Shown in pieces: positions 45,138-54,626 of a stretch of 64,000 nt of DNA. A program made the translations under genes and the position numbers. The notes below the pieces were generated by a model. That model saw nothing but the letters and a program-made list of their open reading frames with translations, was not told where the DNA came from and searched no databases. Each line of letters starts with the position of its first letter. Within the stretch, counting starts at the first letter, position 1. Origin of the DNA: Ramlibacter montanisoli (GTDB taxonomy: Bacteria; Pseudomonadota; Gammaproteobacteria; Burkholderiales; Burkholderiaceae_C); contig NZ_JABFCS010000001.1 in the NCBI RefSeq assembly GCF_013087525.1, forward strand, positions 1,860,001 to 1,924,000. Direction: 5' to 3'.

Positions 45138-47185
45138 TCAGGCCGACTTCAGCACGTCCTGCACCTTGCGCAGCAGCACGTCGATCAGCACCGGCTTGCG
45201 CAGCAGCTCGATGCGCTGCGCCAGCAGGCCGCCGGCTATGGCTTCCTGCGCATAGCCGGTGATCAGGATCACCTTCAGCTGCGGCCGCGAGGCGCGCGCG
45301 GCGTCGGCCAGCTGCTTGCCGCTCATGCCACCCGGCAGGCCGATGTCCGACAGCAGCAGGTCCACCGGGCCGAGCGCATTGAGCAGTCGCACGCCCTCCG
45401 CGCCGGTGGCCGCGGCATGCACGTCATACCCCAGGCCGCGCAGCGCTTCGGTGGCGAGCGTGCGCACCACGTCGTCGTCCTCCACCACCACGATGGTTTC
45501 GCCGCGCCCCGCCACCACCTCCGCCAGCGGCTGCACCAGGGGCCCCGGCAGGTCCTCGCCCTCGAAGCGGGGCAGCAGCAGGGACACGCGCGTGCCTTCG
45601 CCGATCCGGCTGTCGATGGTCGCGAAGCCGCCCGACTGGCGCGCGAAGCCGTACACCATCGACAGGCCCAGCCCGGTGCCCTGGCCGATCGGCTTGGTGG
45701 TGAAGAAGGGGTCGAAGGCGCGCTCGATCACGTCCTGCGGCATCCCGGTGCCGGTGTCGCCCACCGTCACCTTGACGTAGTCGCCCGGCGCGAGGAACTC
45801 GTCGGGGCCGACCTGCGTGGAGGGCAGCTGCACGTTGGCCGTGGCCAGCGTGAGCCGGCCGCCCGCGGGCATGGCGTCGCGCGCGTTGATGGTCAGGTTC
45901 AGGATGGCGCTTTCCAGCTGGTTGGGGTCGCAGCGGGTGGGCCAGGTGTCCGGGTCCACGGCCATGGCCAGCGTGATCGACTCCCCGTGGTGCGCCGCAC
46001 CAGCTCGCGCAGCGACTGCAGCAGCTGCACCAGCTCCACCCGCTGCGGCGCCAGCGGCTGCTGGCGCGCGAACGCCAGCAGCCGGTGCGTCATGGCGGCG
46101 GCGCGCTGCGCCGAGCTCATCGCCATGTCGACGAAGCGCGGGATGCTGGCCGTGCGCCCGGTGGCCTCCAGCTTGCGGATCACGTCGAGGGCGCCGACGA
46201 TGCCCTGCAGCATGTTGTTGAAGTCGTGGGCGATGCCGCCCGTGAGCTGGCCGATCGCCTCCATCTTGTGGGCCTGGCGCAGCTGCTCCTCGGCCTGCTG
46301 CAGCTGCTCGGTGCGCAGGTCCACCTGGCGCTCCAGCTCGCCGCGCGAGCGGCTCAGCACCTCGCGCGCGTCCACGATGTCCTGGATGTCGGTGCAGGTG
46401 CCGAACCAGCGCACCACGCGCCCCTGCTCGTCGCGCACCGCCTGCGCGCGTCCCAGCACCCAGCGGTATTCGCCGGAGCGGTGGCGCAGCCGGTACTCGA
46501 TGTGGTACGGCTCGCCGGTGTTCAGGCTGTGGCGCCACACCGTCCAGGCGCGCTTCTGGTCGTCCGGGTGGAACACGCCGTTCCAGGCCGCGCCGTCGGT
46601 GGAGCCGTAGGGAACGCCGGTGTACTCGTACCAGCGGTCGTTGTAGTAGTCGTGGAAGCCGTCCGGCAGCGTCGACCAGATCATCTGGTCCACCGAGTTG
46701 GTGATGGCGCGGAACTTGGCCTCGCTCTCGCGCAGCGCCGCCTGCGCGGAGACGCGCTGGCTGACGTCGGTGGCCTGGATGAAGATGCCGGTGGTGTGCT
46801 GGCGCTCGTCGCGCACCGGCTGGAACACGAAGTCGACGATGCGCCGCTGCAGCGTGCCGTCGTCGCCGCGGAACTGCACCACGACCTCGTTGCCCACGAA
46901 GGACTTGCCGGAGGCGTACACCTGGTCGAGGATGCCGATGAAGCCCTGTTCCGCCAGCTCCGGCAAGGCGTCGGCAACGGACGCCGACGACGATGCGCTG
47001 GCGGCCGACCAGCCGCCGGTAGGCCTCGTTGGCGAAGCGGTATTCGTGCGCGGGGCCGTCCAGCCACGCCACCGCCGCGGGCGCGTCGCGGAACAGGCGC
47101 TCGATGTCCTCCAGGCCGTAGCGCGAGCGGCCGACGGCGACCGGGTCGCTGCCGTCCTCGTCCCGTTCCTCCCCGCCAGGCTCAC
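45138..47185 (-). CDS. PAS-containing hybrid histidine kinase with receiver domain, three frame breaks
   Basis: Soluble hybrid kinase of about 682 residues. It has a PAS domain (ERLFRDAPAAVAWLDG, EYRFANEAYRRLVG), a second PAS with PAC (QMIWSTLPDGFHDYYNDRW, EYRWVLGRAQAVRDEQG) and a coiled coil. The HWE/HisKA-type block GGIAHDFNNMLQGI follows, then HATPase boxes (NLTINARDAMP, GTGLGLSMVYG) and a C-terminal receiver with LLLSDIGLPGGMSG. Breaks lie near 47168, 46985 and 45990. The GTG at 47185 overlaps the stop of the penicillin-binding protein gene as GTGA, which decides the start. There are no membrane segments. The target of the receiver is unknown. Confidence 0.85.
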
Positions 47186-49211
47186 TGGATCATCCTGATC
47201 AGCCTCCCGAACAGGTCGTTCACGAGGTCCTGCACCGGGTCGCGTGCAGGCTCGGGCGGCTTGGGCCGCGGCCGCGGGATGTCGAACTCCACCCGCGCAT
47301 CGGCGGCCTTGGTGCGCAGGGCCTGCACGAAGAAGTCGCCGACCATGGGCAGCGCGCTGCGGGCCCCTGCCCCCAGCTCTCGCCCATGGTGACGCGGTTG
47401 TCGCTGAAGCCCACCCAGGCGCCCGCCACCAGCTGCGGATGCATGAGGATGAACCAGCCGTCCGAGTTTTCCTGCGTGGTGCCGGTCTTGCCCGCCACGT
47501 CCGCCTGGATGCCGTAGCGCGTGCGGATCGCGAGGCCCGTGCCTTCGTCCACCACCCCGCGCATGACGTTGACCAGTTGCAGCGCCTGCGACCGCGGCAT
47601 CACTTCCATCGGCTTGGCACGGGCGAACAGCACCAGGGTGCGGCCGCTGCGGTCTTCCACGCGCATGATCAGCTGCGGGTCGCCCATGTAGCGGCCGTTG
47701 TTGGCCAGCGTGCCGTAGGCGGTGACCATCTCGCGCAGCGTGACCGGGCTGGTGCCCAGCGCCAGCGAAGGCACCATCTCCAGCTTGCTCTCGCGCACGC
47801 CGAGGTTGAAGGCGAGCTCGGCCACCTTCTGCGGGCCGACCTTGCTCACCACCTGCGCCGTGATGCTGTTGCGGGAGTGGACCAGCCCGTCGCGCAGCGT
47901 CATCGGCTGGTAGGTCGGGGGACTGGAGTCGCGCGGGCTCCACGGGGCGGCGCCCTTGTCGCGGATGGACACCGGCTCGTCGATGAAGGTGTCGTCGGGC
48001 GACATGCCGTCCAGGAATGCCGCGCCATAGGCGAAGGGCTTGAAGGTGGAGCCGGGCTGGCGCCGCGCCTGGTTCACGTGGTCGTACTGCGACTCGGCGA
48101 AGTCCGTGCTGCCCACCCAGGCCTTGACCTGCGCGGTGCGCGGATCGATCGCGAGGAAGCCGGCCTGCAGCAGCGCGCGTTCCTCACCCTTGCGCCGGGC
48201 GCGGTCCGCGTAGTCCTGCAGCTGACGCATCTGCCGCGCCACCGCCGCATTGGCGGCCTTCTGCAGCCGCGTGTCGATGCTGGTGCGCACCACCAGGCCG
48301 TCGGCGTAGATGTCGTAGTCCTCACGGTCCGCCCAGGCGATCAGCCACTTGCGCACCTGCTGCGCCACGTGCGGCGCGATGCCGAACTGCTCGGTCTGGC
48401 GCTCGAAGTCCAGCCGCAGCGGCCGCGTCGCCAGCAGCTCGGCGCGCTTGGCATCGAGCTTGCCATGCCTGGCCATCTGCGCCAGCACGGTGTTGCGGCG
48501 GTCGCGCGCGCGTTCCGGGTTGAGCACCGGGTTGTAGTAGCTGGTGCCCTTGAGCATGCCGATCAGCGTGGCGCTCTCCAGCACGTCGAGCCGGTCGGCC
48601 GACTTGTCGAAGTAGGTCCGCGCGGCCATCTCGATGCCGAAGGCGTTGTACAGGAAGGGGACCGTGTTCAGGTAGGTTTCGAGGATCTCCTCCTTGGAGT
48701 AGATCGCCTCGATCTTCAGCGCGGTGATCGCTTCCTTGGCCTTGCGGGTGACCGACAGCGAGCGGCCGATCTCGTTCGGGTAGAGGTTGCGCGCCAGCTG
48801 CTGCGTGATGGTCGAGCCGCCCTCGCGCCGGCCGCGCAGCGTGTTGAACACCGCGGCGGCGGTGCGGCGGAAATCGATGCCGTGGTGTTGGTAGAAGCGG
48901 TGGTCCTCGGTGGCGATCAGCGCGTCCACCACCGGCTTGGAGATCCTGGCCAGCGGCACCCACTGCCGGTTGATCCGCTTGAATTCGGCCAGCACCACGC
49001 CGTCGGCGGACATCACCACGGTCGGCACTTCCGACTTGGCCTTGCGCAGGTCGGAGATGCTGGGCGTGAAGGGCACCAGGACCAGGACGTAGAGCAGCAC
49101 CAGTGCGGGCAGCAGCAGGACCGCGCGCACCGGGTAGCGGCGCGCGAGGTCGCCTGCGCGGCGCAGCAGGACGACGGCCCAGGCCTGGGCCCGGGCGAGG
49201 GCCGGGATCAT
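47182..49211 (-). CDS. class A bifunctional penicillin-binding protein, one frame break
   Basis: Peptidoglycan glycosyltransferase/transpeptidase of about 676 residues, in the PBP1A-like group. One N-terminal membrane helix precedes the GT51 domain (catalytic E102 in TEDHRFYQH, GGSTITQQLARNLY). The transpeptidase domain has STFK (388-391), SRN (446-448) and KTGT (575-578). The last 60 residues are in another frame after about 47375 (MVGDFFVQALRTKAADARV). The stop overlaps the GTG start of the hybrid kinase gene. Shorter than E. coli PBP1A and lacking its OB domain, it is a compact family member. Confidence 0.9.
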
Positions 49212-49302
49212 CGGATGAATCTAGTGGCGGCTGTGGTTGAGCCGTGTAGGACCCGTTCGCATGCGCGCGGTTCAGCTGGGTCGGTAAGCCGATGTGACGG
49301 GG

Positions 49303-49657
49303 TCAGCCGCCGGCGCGCTTCACGGTGAAGTTGCGTTGCTGCAGCAGCGCCATGACCTTCTCGACGTGGTCGCCCTGCACCTCGATCGTGCCGTCCTTGA
49401 CGGTTCCGCCCGAGCCGCAGGTCGCCTTGAGGTCCTGGCCCAGCTTGAGCAGCCCGGCCGCATCCACCGGCACGCCGCGCACCACCGGTCACGGCCTTGC
49501 CGCCGCGGCCCTTGGTCTCGCGCTGCACGCGCACGATGCCGTCGGTGGGGGGCGCGGCGGCCTGGCGGCAGGCGCACTGCGCCACGGGCCGGCGGCACGA
49601 GGGGCACATCCTGCCGCCCTCGGTGGAATAGACGAGGCCGCCTCCCGTTTTGCGCAT
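49303..49657 (-). CDS. yciH: SUI1-domain translation factor YciH, one frame break
   Basis: Bacterial eIF1-like protein of about 117 residues thought to sharpen start-site selection on the small ribosomal subunit. The N-terminal tail holds a CPSC/CAC cysteine set (GRMCPSCRRPVAQCACRQ) that may bind zinc. The SUI1 fold (VTVVRGVPVD, LKLGQDLKATCGSGGTVKDG, QGDHVEKVMALLQQ) follows after a break near 49487, where one surplus G disturbs AVTVVRG. Order and length match the family. Confidence 0.85.
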
Positions 49658-49692
49658 CCGGCGATTTTACCGGCGCCGCTTGCGTCCTCCTG

Positions 49693-49842
49693 TCAGGCGC
49701 GGGCGGCGATCACGGCCTGGCCGGCGAGCATCGCGACGCAGTGGTTCGCGTAGAGCAGCTGGCCGCGCGTGGCAGGCGCCCCCTGCGCCTGGACCGGCGC
49801 CGTGCCGGCAAGGACGAGGAGGAAGGCGAGGAGTGAACGCAT
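49693..49842 (-). pseudogene. truncated cytochrome c-like secreted fragment
   Basis: A 49-codon frame from ATG 49842 to TGA 49693-49695. It encodes a good signal peptide (MRSLLAFLLVLAGTAPVQAQ) followed by RGQLLYANHCVAMLAGQAV. RGQLLY..HC.AC is the usual opening of small class I c-type cytochromes, but the haem motif CxxCH is missing and the frame ends after 49 residues. It may be a decayed cytochrome or one more victim of a base error combined with loss of the 3' part. Too short to be sure. Confidence 0.35.
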
Positions 49843-49910
49843 CGGGGACCTGCAAGGCTGTGTCCGCCGATGCTAGGCGGCTGCCCCCGGCCAGCTTGCG
49901 TTGCGTCAAC

Positions 49911-50099
49911 TCACCTGCGCGGGTCGCGCCTGCGGCCCAGCAACCACTCGACCAGGACGACGCCCCCGGCGATCAGCACCGCCCAGAGCGGCACCGAGGA
50001 GGGGAACAGGCCCTGCGCATAGGCATCGGAGGCGCGCGCGAAGGCGTGCAGGGCCTTGTCGGCGCCCTGGACCAGTGCATCGAACGGCGGGATGTTCAT
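49911..50099 (-). CDS. small single-helix membrane protein
   Basis: A 62-residue protein with a polar N-terminal half (MNIPPFDALVQGADKALHAF), one membrane helix (VPLWAVLIAGGVVLVEWLLG) and a basic end (RRRDPRR), so N-out/C-in is expected. GGAGGGCGCC precedes the ATG. No family recognised. It stands alone between the cytochrome-like fragment and the GH46-like gene. Confidence 0.5.
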   Translation of the reverse strand: MNIPPFDALVQGADKALHAFARASDAYAQGLFPSSVPLWAVLIAGGVVLVEWLLGRRRDPRR

Positions 50100-50263
50100 G
50101 GCGCCCTCCTTGCAGTCAACTTAGCACCTGCGCGCCAAAGCGCATCACCCTTTCGGGCTGCCTGTGTGCACTAGTTGCTCGGCGGGAGGGATCTCTCCAA
50201 ACCGGAGGATTGCACCTGCCCTGCGGGTGCCTATCCTCGCTGCAGCATCCCGCGGAGACTGCG

Positions 50264-51370
50264 ATGAGCGATGTCTACAGCATGACGGTCCTGTGCACGG
50301 ACTGCACCGAGCGCAGGGGCGACCTGGAGCAAAGCGGCCACCAGGTGGTGGACATCCGCGAGGACCCCACCCTGCCCGGCTACTGCACCCTGCGCTACAC
50401 CCGCCCGGCCGCCAGCAGCGCACGCTCGCTGATGATGCCGGCGTCGCAGGCCGACGCGGCGCGGGCCATCGTCAACATCTTCGAGACCGGCACCGTGCGC
50501 GGCCACTACGGCATGGTCACGGTGCTGCCCGGCGACACCGGCCGGCTCACCTACGGGCGCGCGCAGACCACGCTGGGCTCGGGCAACCTGCACCTGCTGA
50601 TCGAGCGCTACTGCTCCACCGTCGGCGCGCGCTTCGGCGCCCGGCTGCGCGCCTGGCTGCCCGCGCTTTCTTCCCGCAGCCCCGCCGCCGACACCGACCT
50701 GAAGCTGCACAACATCCTGCGCGCCTGCGCCGACGACCCGGTGATGCGCGACGTGCAGGACGCCTTCTTCGACGACCTGTTCTGGGACCCGGCGCTGCGG
50801 GCCGCCACCCGCATGGGCATCCGCTCGCCGCTGGGCGTGGCGGTGGTGTACGACAGCTGGGTGCACGGCTCCTGGCCGCTGATGCGGGACCGCACGCAGT
50901 CCGGCGGCACGCTGCAGAAGCTGGGCGAGCACGAGTGGATCCAGCGCTACGTGCGCACCCGGCGCGACTGGCTCGGCACCCACCCGAACGCGCTGCTGCG
51001 CGCCACGGTGTACCGCATGGACGCCTTCCAGCGCCTGATGGCCCTGGACGCCTGGGGCCTGCCGCTGCCGCTGGTGGTGCGCGGCCAGGAGATTTCGCTG
51101 GCCACCCTCGGCGAGCTGCCGCCCGGCTGCTTCGACGGTCCCCAGCCCGGCACCCGCGAGCTGAGCGTGCGCAGCCCGCTGCTGCGCGGGCTGGACGTGC
51201 GGCTGCTGCAGCTGGCGCTGTCGGACCAGGGCTGCGACATCCGCGCCGACGGCGTCTTCGGCAACGCCACCGCGCGCTTCGTGCGCGCGCTGCAGCGCAG
51301 CAGCGACCTGCCCGAGACGGGCGTGGCCGACGCCGGCCTGGTGCAGCAGCTGGTCTCGATGGAAGCCTGA
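50264..51370 (+). CDS. GH46 chitosanase-like enzyme with C-terminal peptidoglycan-binding domain
   Basis: A 368-residue protein with no signal peptide. Residues about 55-300 resemble family GH46 of the lysozyme-like superfamily. E74 in NIFETG and D91 in LPGDTGRLTYG are 17 residues apart, close to the Glu22/Asp40 pair of Streptomyces chitosanase, and TTLGSGNLHLL follows as in the family. Residues about 305-366 form a PG_binding_1 repeat (DVRLLQLALSDQGCDIRADG, FGNATARFVRALQ). The first 50 residues, with C11 and C14, match nothing known to me. Activity on chitosan or on peptidoglycan cannot be decided; the missing signal peptide suggests export by lysis or another system. Confidence 0.7.
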   Translation: MSDVYSMTVLCTDCTERRGDLEQSGHQVVDIREDPTLPGYCTLRYTRPAASSARSLMMPASQADAARAIVNIFETGTVRGHYGMVTVLPGDTGRLTYGRAQTTLGSGNLHLLIERYCSTVGARFGARLRAWLPALSSRSPAADTDLKLHNILRACADDPVMRDVQDAFFDDLFWDPALRAATRMGIRSPLGVAVVYDSWVHGSWPLMRDRTQSGGTLQKLGEHEWIQRYVRTRRDWLGTHPNALLRATVYRMDAFQRLMALDAWGLPLPLVVRGQEISLATLGELPPGCFDGPQPGTRELSVRSPLLRGLDVRLLQLALSDQGCDIRADGVFGNATARFVRALQRSSDLPETGVADAGLVQQLVSMEA

Positions 51371-51509
51371 GCCGGCGCGCCCGGCTGGCGGATCAGCTGG
51401 GCACCGGCGGCTCGCCAGTGGGTTCTCCCTAGCACGCCCCGGCCCGGCCGCGGCGTAGATTGCCGGCCAGTCGCACCCATTCCCATAGCGACGCCAAGGA
51501 GACCCCAGC

Positions 51510-52492
51510 ATGACCCGTCCGTCCCGCCGCTCGCTGATCGCCGGCAGCCTCGCCGCGCTCGCGCTCGCCGCCACCGCCTTTCCCGCCGCCGCGCAGAACT
51601 ACCCGTCCCGCCCGATCACGCTGATCGTGCCCTGGGGCGCCGGCGGCGGCACGGACGCCACCGCCCGCATCCTGGGCAGCCTGATGGAAAAGGAACTGGG
51701 CCAGCCGGTGAACGTGGTGAACCGCACCGGCGGCAGCGGCGTGGTCGGCCACTCCGCGATCGCCTCCGCGCCGCCCGACGGCTACACCATCGGCCTGGCC
51801 ACGGTGGAGATCGGCATGATGCACTGGCAGGGCCTGACCGAGCTCACCGGCGCCTCGTACACGCCGATCGGCCTGGTCAACGCCGACCCGGCGGGCATCC
51901 AGGTGCGCGCCGACGCGCCCTACAAGACCGTGCAGGACCTGCTGGCCGCCATCAAGGCCAACCCCGGCAAGTTCAAGGCCTCCGGCACCGGCCAGGGCGG
52001 CATCTGGCACCTGGCGCTGGCCGGGCTGCTGCGCGACCAGAAGATCGATCCCGCCTCCGTGGCCTGGGTGCCGAGCAACGGCGCGGCGCCCGGCCTGCAG
52101 GACATGGTGGCCGGCGGCATCGAGATCGCGCCGGTGTCGCTGCCGGAAGCGCGCTCGCTGATCGACGCCGGCAAGGTCAAGAGCCTGGCGATCATGAACG
52201 ACAAGCCGGCCGCGCTCTACCCGAACGTGCCGACGCTGAAGGCGGCGATCGGCAGCGACTGGACCATGGCGGCCTGGCGCGGCATCGTCGCGCCCAAGGG
52301 CATCCCGGCCGACGTGCGCAACAAGCTGGCCGCGACCGTGCAGAAGGTCGCCAACAGCAAGGAGTACCAGGACTTCATGGCCAGCCGCGGCTTCGGCGTG
52401 ATCTACGCGGGCCCGGACGAATTCGGCAAGTTCATGGCGAAGTCGGACGCGAGCTGGGCGCGACGATGAAGGCGGTCGGCATCGCGAAGTGA
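51510..52492 (+). CDS. tctC: TctC periplasmic tricarboxylate-type binding protein, frame break near the end
   Basis: Binding protein of a tripartite tricarboxylate transporter, about 327 residues. The signal peptide is twin-arginine-like (RPSRRSLIAGSLAALALAA), followed by YPSRPITLIVPWGAGGGTD and NRTGGSGVVGHSAIASA. The segment GTGQGGIWHLALAGLL and the C-terminal KFMAKSDAS..LGATMKAVGIAK are typical. One missing base near 52455 moves the last residues to another frame; the real stop is at 52490-52492. It heads the tctCBA operon and, unlike the first TctC, has its own membrane partners. Confidence 0.9.
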
Positions 52493-52554
52493 TGGGGTGG
52501 AAGCGAGCGCGCGGCGCTCGCCCCGCATGACCGCGGGAACGACGAAGAACAACA

Positions 52555-53028
52555 ATGAAACTCAATGACGCGGTCTTCGGGCTGCTGCTGACGCTCCTGG
52601 GGGCCGCCGTGCTGTTCGGCGTCCAGGGCTATCCCAAGATCCCCGGCCAGCCGGTCGGGCCCGCCCTCTTTCCCGGCCTCATCGCCGCCGGCCTGTGCGT
52701 GGCCGGCGTGCTGCTGATCGCGCGCGGCTGGCGCCAGCGCGCGCAGCAGCACTGGCTGGCCTGGGACGACTGGGTGCGCTCGCCGCGCCACGTGATGGCG
52801 CTGGCGGTGCTGCTCGGCTCGGTGGTGTTCTACATGGCCGCGGCCGACGTGCTCGGCTTCCTGCTCACGGCCTTCCTGATCCTGATGGCGCTGTTCCTCG
52901 TGCTGCGCGTGCGGGTGCCGGTGGCGCTGGCCGTGGCCGTCATCGCCACGCTGCTGGTGCACACCGCCTTCTACAAGCTGCTCAAGGTGCCCCTGCCCTG
53001 GGGCCTGCTCACGGGGGTGTCCTGGTGA
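52555..53028 (+). CDS. tctB: TctB small membrane subunit
   Basis: A 157-residue protein with four predicted membrane helices (AVFGLLLTLLGAAVLFGV, GLIAAGLCVAGVLLIARGW, HVMALAVLLGSVVFYMA, VALAVAVIATLLVHTAFY). The loop PKIPGQPVGPALFPGLIAAG is the family mark. It is the second subunit of the TTT carrier. Its stop overlaps the GTG start of tctA, giving coupled translation. Confidence 0.88.
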   Translation: MKLNDAVFGLLLTLLGAAVLFGVQGYPKIPGQPVGPALFPGLIAAGLCVAGVLLIARGWRQRAQQHWLAWDDWVRSPRHVMALAVLLGSVVFYMAAADVLGFLLTAFLILMALFLVLRVRVPVALAVAVIATLLVHTAFYKLLKVPLPWGLLTGVSW

Positions 53029-54526
53029 CGAGCGCCGCCGTCCTGCAGGCCTTCGCGATGGTGTTCGAGCCGGCCACCCTGCTGGCCATCTTCCTGGCCG
53101 CGCTGTTCGGGCTGTTCGTGGGCGCGATCCCCGGGCTGACCGCGACCATGGCGACCGCACTGCTGGTGCCGGTCACCTTCTTCATGCCGCCGATCCCGGC
53201 GATCGCCACCATGGTGACGGCGACCGCGATGGCGATCTTCTCCGGCGACGTGCCGGGCTGCCTGCTGCGCATCCCGGGCACGCCGGCATCGGCCGCCTAC
53301 ACCGACGAAGCCTATGCCATGACGCGCAAGGGCGAAGCGGAAGTCGCGCTCGGCGCCGGCCTCGTGTTCTCCGCGGTCGGCGGCCTGTTCGGCACGCTGG
53401 TGCTGATCCTGGCGGCGCCGACGCTGGCGGAGTTCGCGCTGAACTTCAGCTCCTTCGAGTACTTCTGGCTGGTGCTGCTGGGGTTGACCTGCGCGATCTT
53501 CATCACCAGCGACGCGCCGCTCAAGGGCCTGGTGACGCTGCTGCTCGGGCTGCTGGTCGCCTGCGTGGGCCTGGGCAACCCGGCGGGCCACCCGCGCTTC
53601 ACCTTCGGCAACTCGGAACTCACCGGCGGCATCGGCATGATCCCGATGATGATCGGCATGTTCGCCATCTCGGAGCTGATCCGCTATGTCGTGGACACCA
53701 GCCCCACCCCCGAACTGGTGGTGGAGAAGGTGGGCAACGTGATGAAGGGCCAGTGGGCGCTGGCCAAGAAATATCCGATCCAGATCCTGCGCGGCAGCAC
53801 GCTGGGCACGGCGGTCGGCGCGCTGCCGGGCGCGGGCGCGGACATCGCGGCCTGGATGTCCTATGCCATGAGCAAGAAGTTCTCCAAGGAGCCGGAGAAG
53901 TTCGGCACCGGCCACGTGGAGGGCATCGTCGAATCGGGCTCGGCCAACAACAGCGCGCTGGCGGGTGCGTGGATCCCGGCGCTGGTGTTCGGCATTCCGG
54001 GGACTCGATCACGGCGATCGTGATCGGCGTGCTCTACATGAAGAACATGAACCCGGGGCCGACGCTGTTCACCACCAACCCGCAGAACATCTACGCGGTG
54101 TTCCTGCTGTTCATCCTGGCCAACCTGATCATGATCCCGCTGGGCATCCTGTGCATCAAGGTGGCCAAGCGCATCCTGCGGGTGCCGCGCAACATCCTGA
54201 TGCCGCTGATCCTGCTGTTCTGCGTGGTCGGCACCTTCGCGATCAACAACACGCCCTTCGACATCGGCGTGATGCTGGTGGCCGGCGTGATCGCCTACCT
54301 GCTGGAAGCCAACAAGTTCCCGATCGCGCCCGCGATCCTGGGCGTGGTGCTCGGGGGCATGCTGGAGGAGAACTTCATCACCTCGATGATCAAGTCCAAC
54401 GGCAACCTTGGCGCCTTCCTGTCGCGCCCGATCGCCGCCGGGCTGGCGGTGGTGACCATCCTGGTGTGGTTCCTGCCGGTGGTGATGCGGATGGTGCGGG
54501 CGCGGCGGGCGGTAGTCCCAGCGTAG
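53025..54526 (+). CDS. tctA: TctA large membrane subunit, one frame break
   Basis: Twelve-helix permease of about 500 residues that couples substrate uptake to ion flow. The hallmark GAIPGLTATMATALLVP near residue 24 is followed by SGDVPGCLLRIPGTPAS. The second repeat has GALPGAGADIAAWMSYAMSK. The frame changes near 54000 within FGIPGDSITAIVIGVL, where one more G is needed. The GTG start at 53025 overlaps tctB. The substrate may be a citrate-like or other organic acid; the neighbouring dehydrogenase hints at a hydroxy acid. Confidence 0.9.
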
Positions 54527-54542
54527 CCGGCAGGGGTGCCTG

Positions 54543-54618
54543 CGTAGGCTGGCGGTGAGCGCCGCGAACCCCAGCGCTTGCGCGCATCGCTGGGGTTCCT
54601 GCGTCACCCCGGCCTACG
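54543..54618. repeat. REP-like palindromic element, copy 2
   Basis: The block 54546-54575 is about 90% identical to the right arm of the element at 18085-18114. Its inner stem GAACCCCAGCG (54566-54576) with CGCTGGGGTTC (54588-54598) is perfect, and the outer ends CGTAGGC and GCCTACG also pair. It lies between tctA and the convergent dehydrogenase gene. Confidence 0.7.
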
Positions 54619-54626
54619 AGCCTGAT

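Noticed and set aside
49897..49912. Second FNR-like box (TTGCGTTGCGTCAA)
   Set aside because: Only the right half matches; the left arm is TTGCG and the site is not symmetric.
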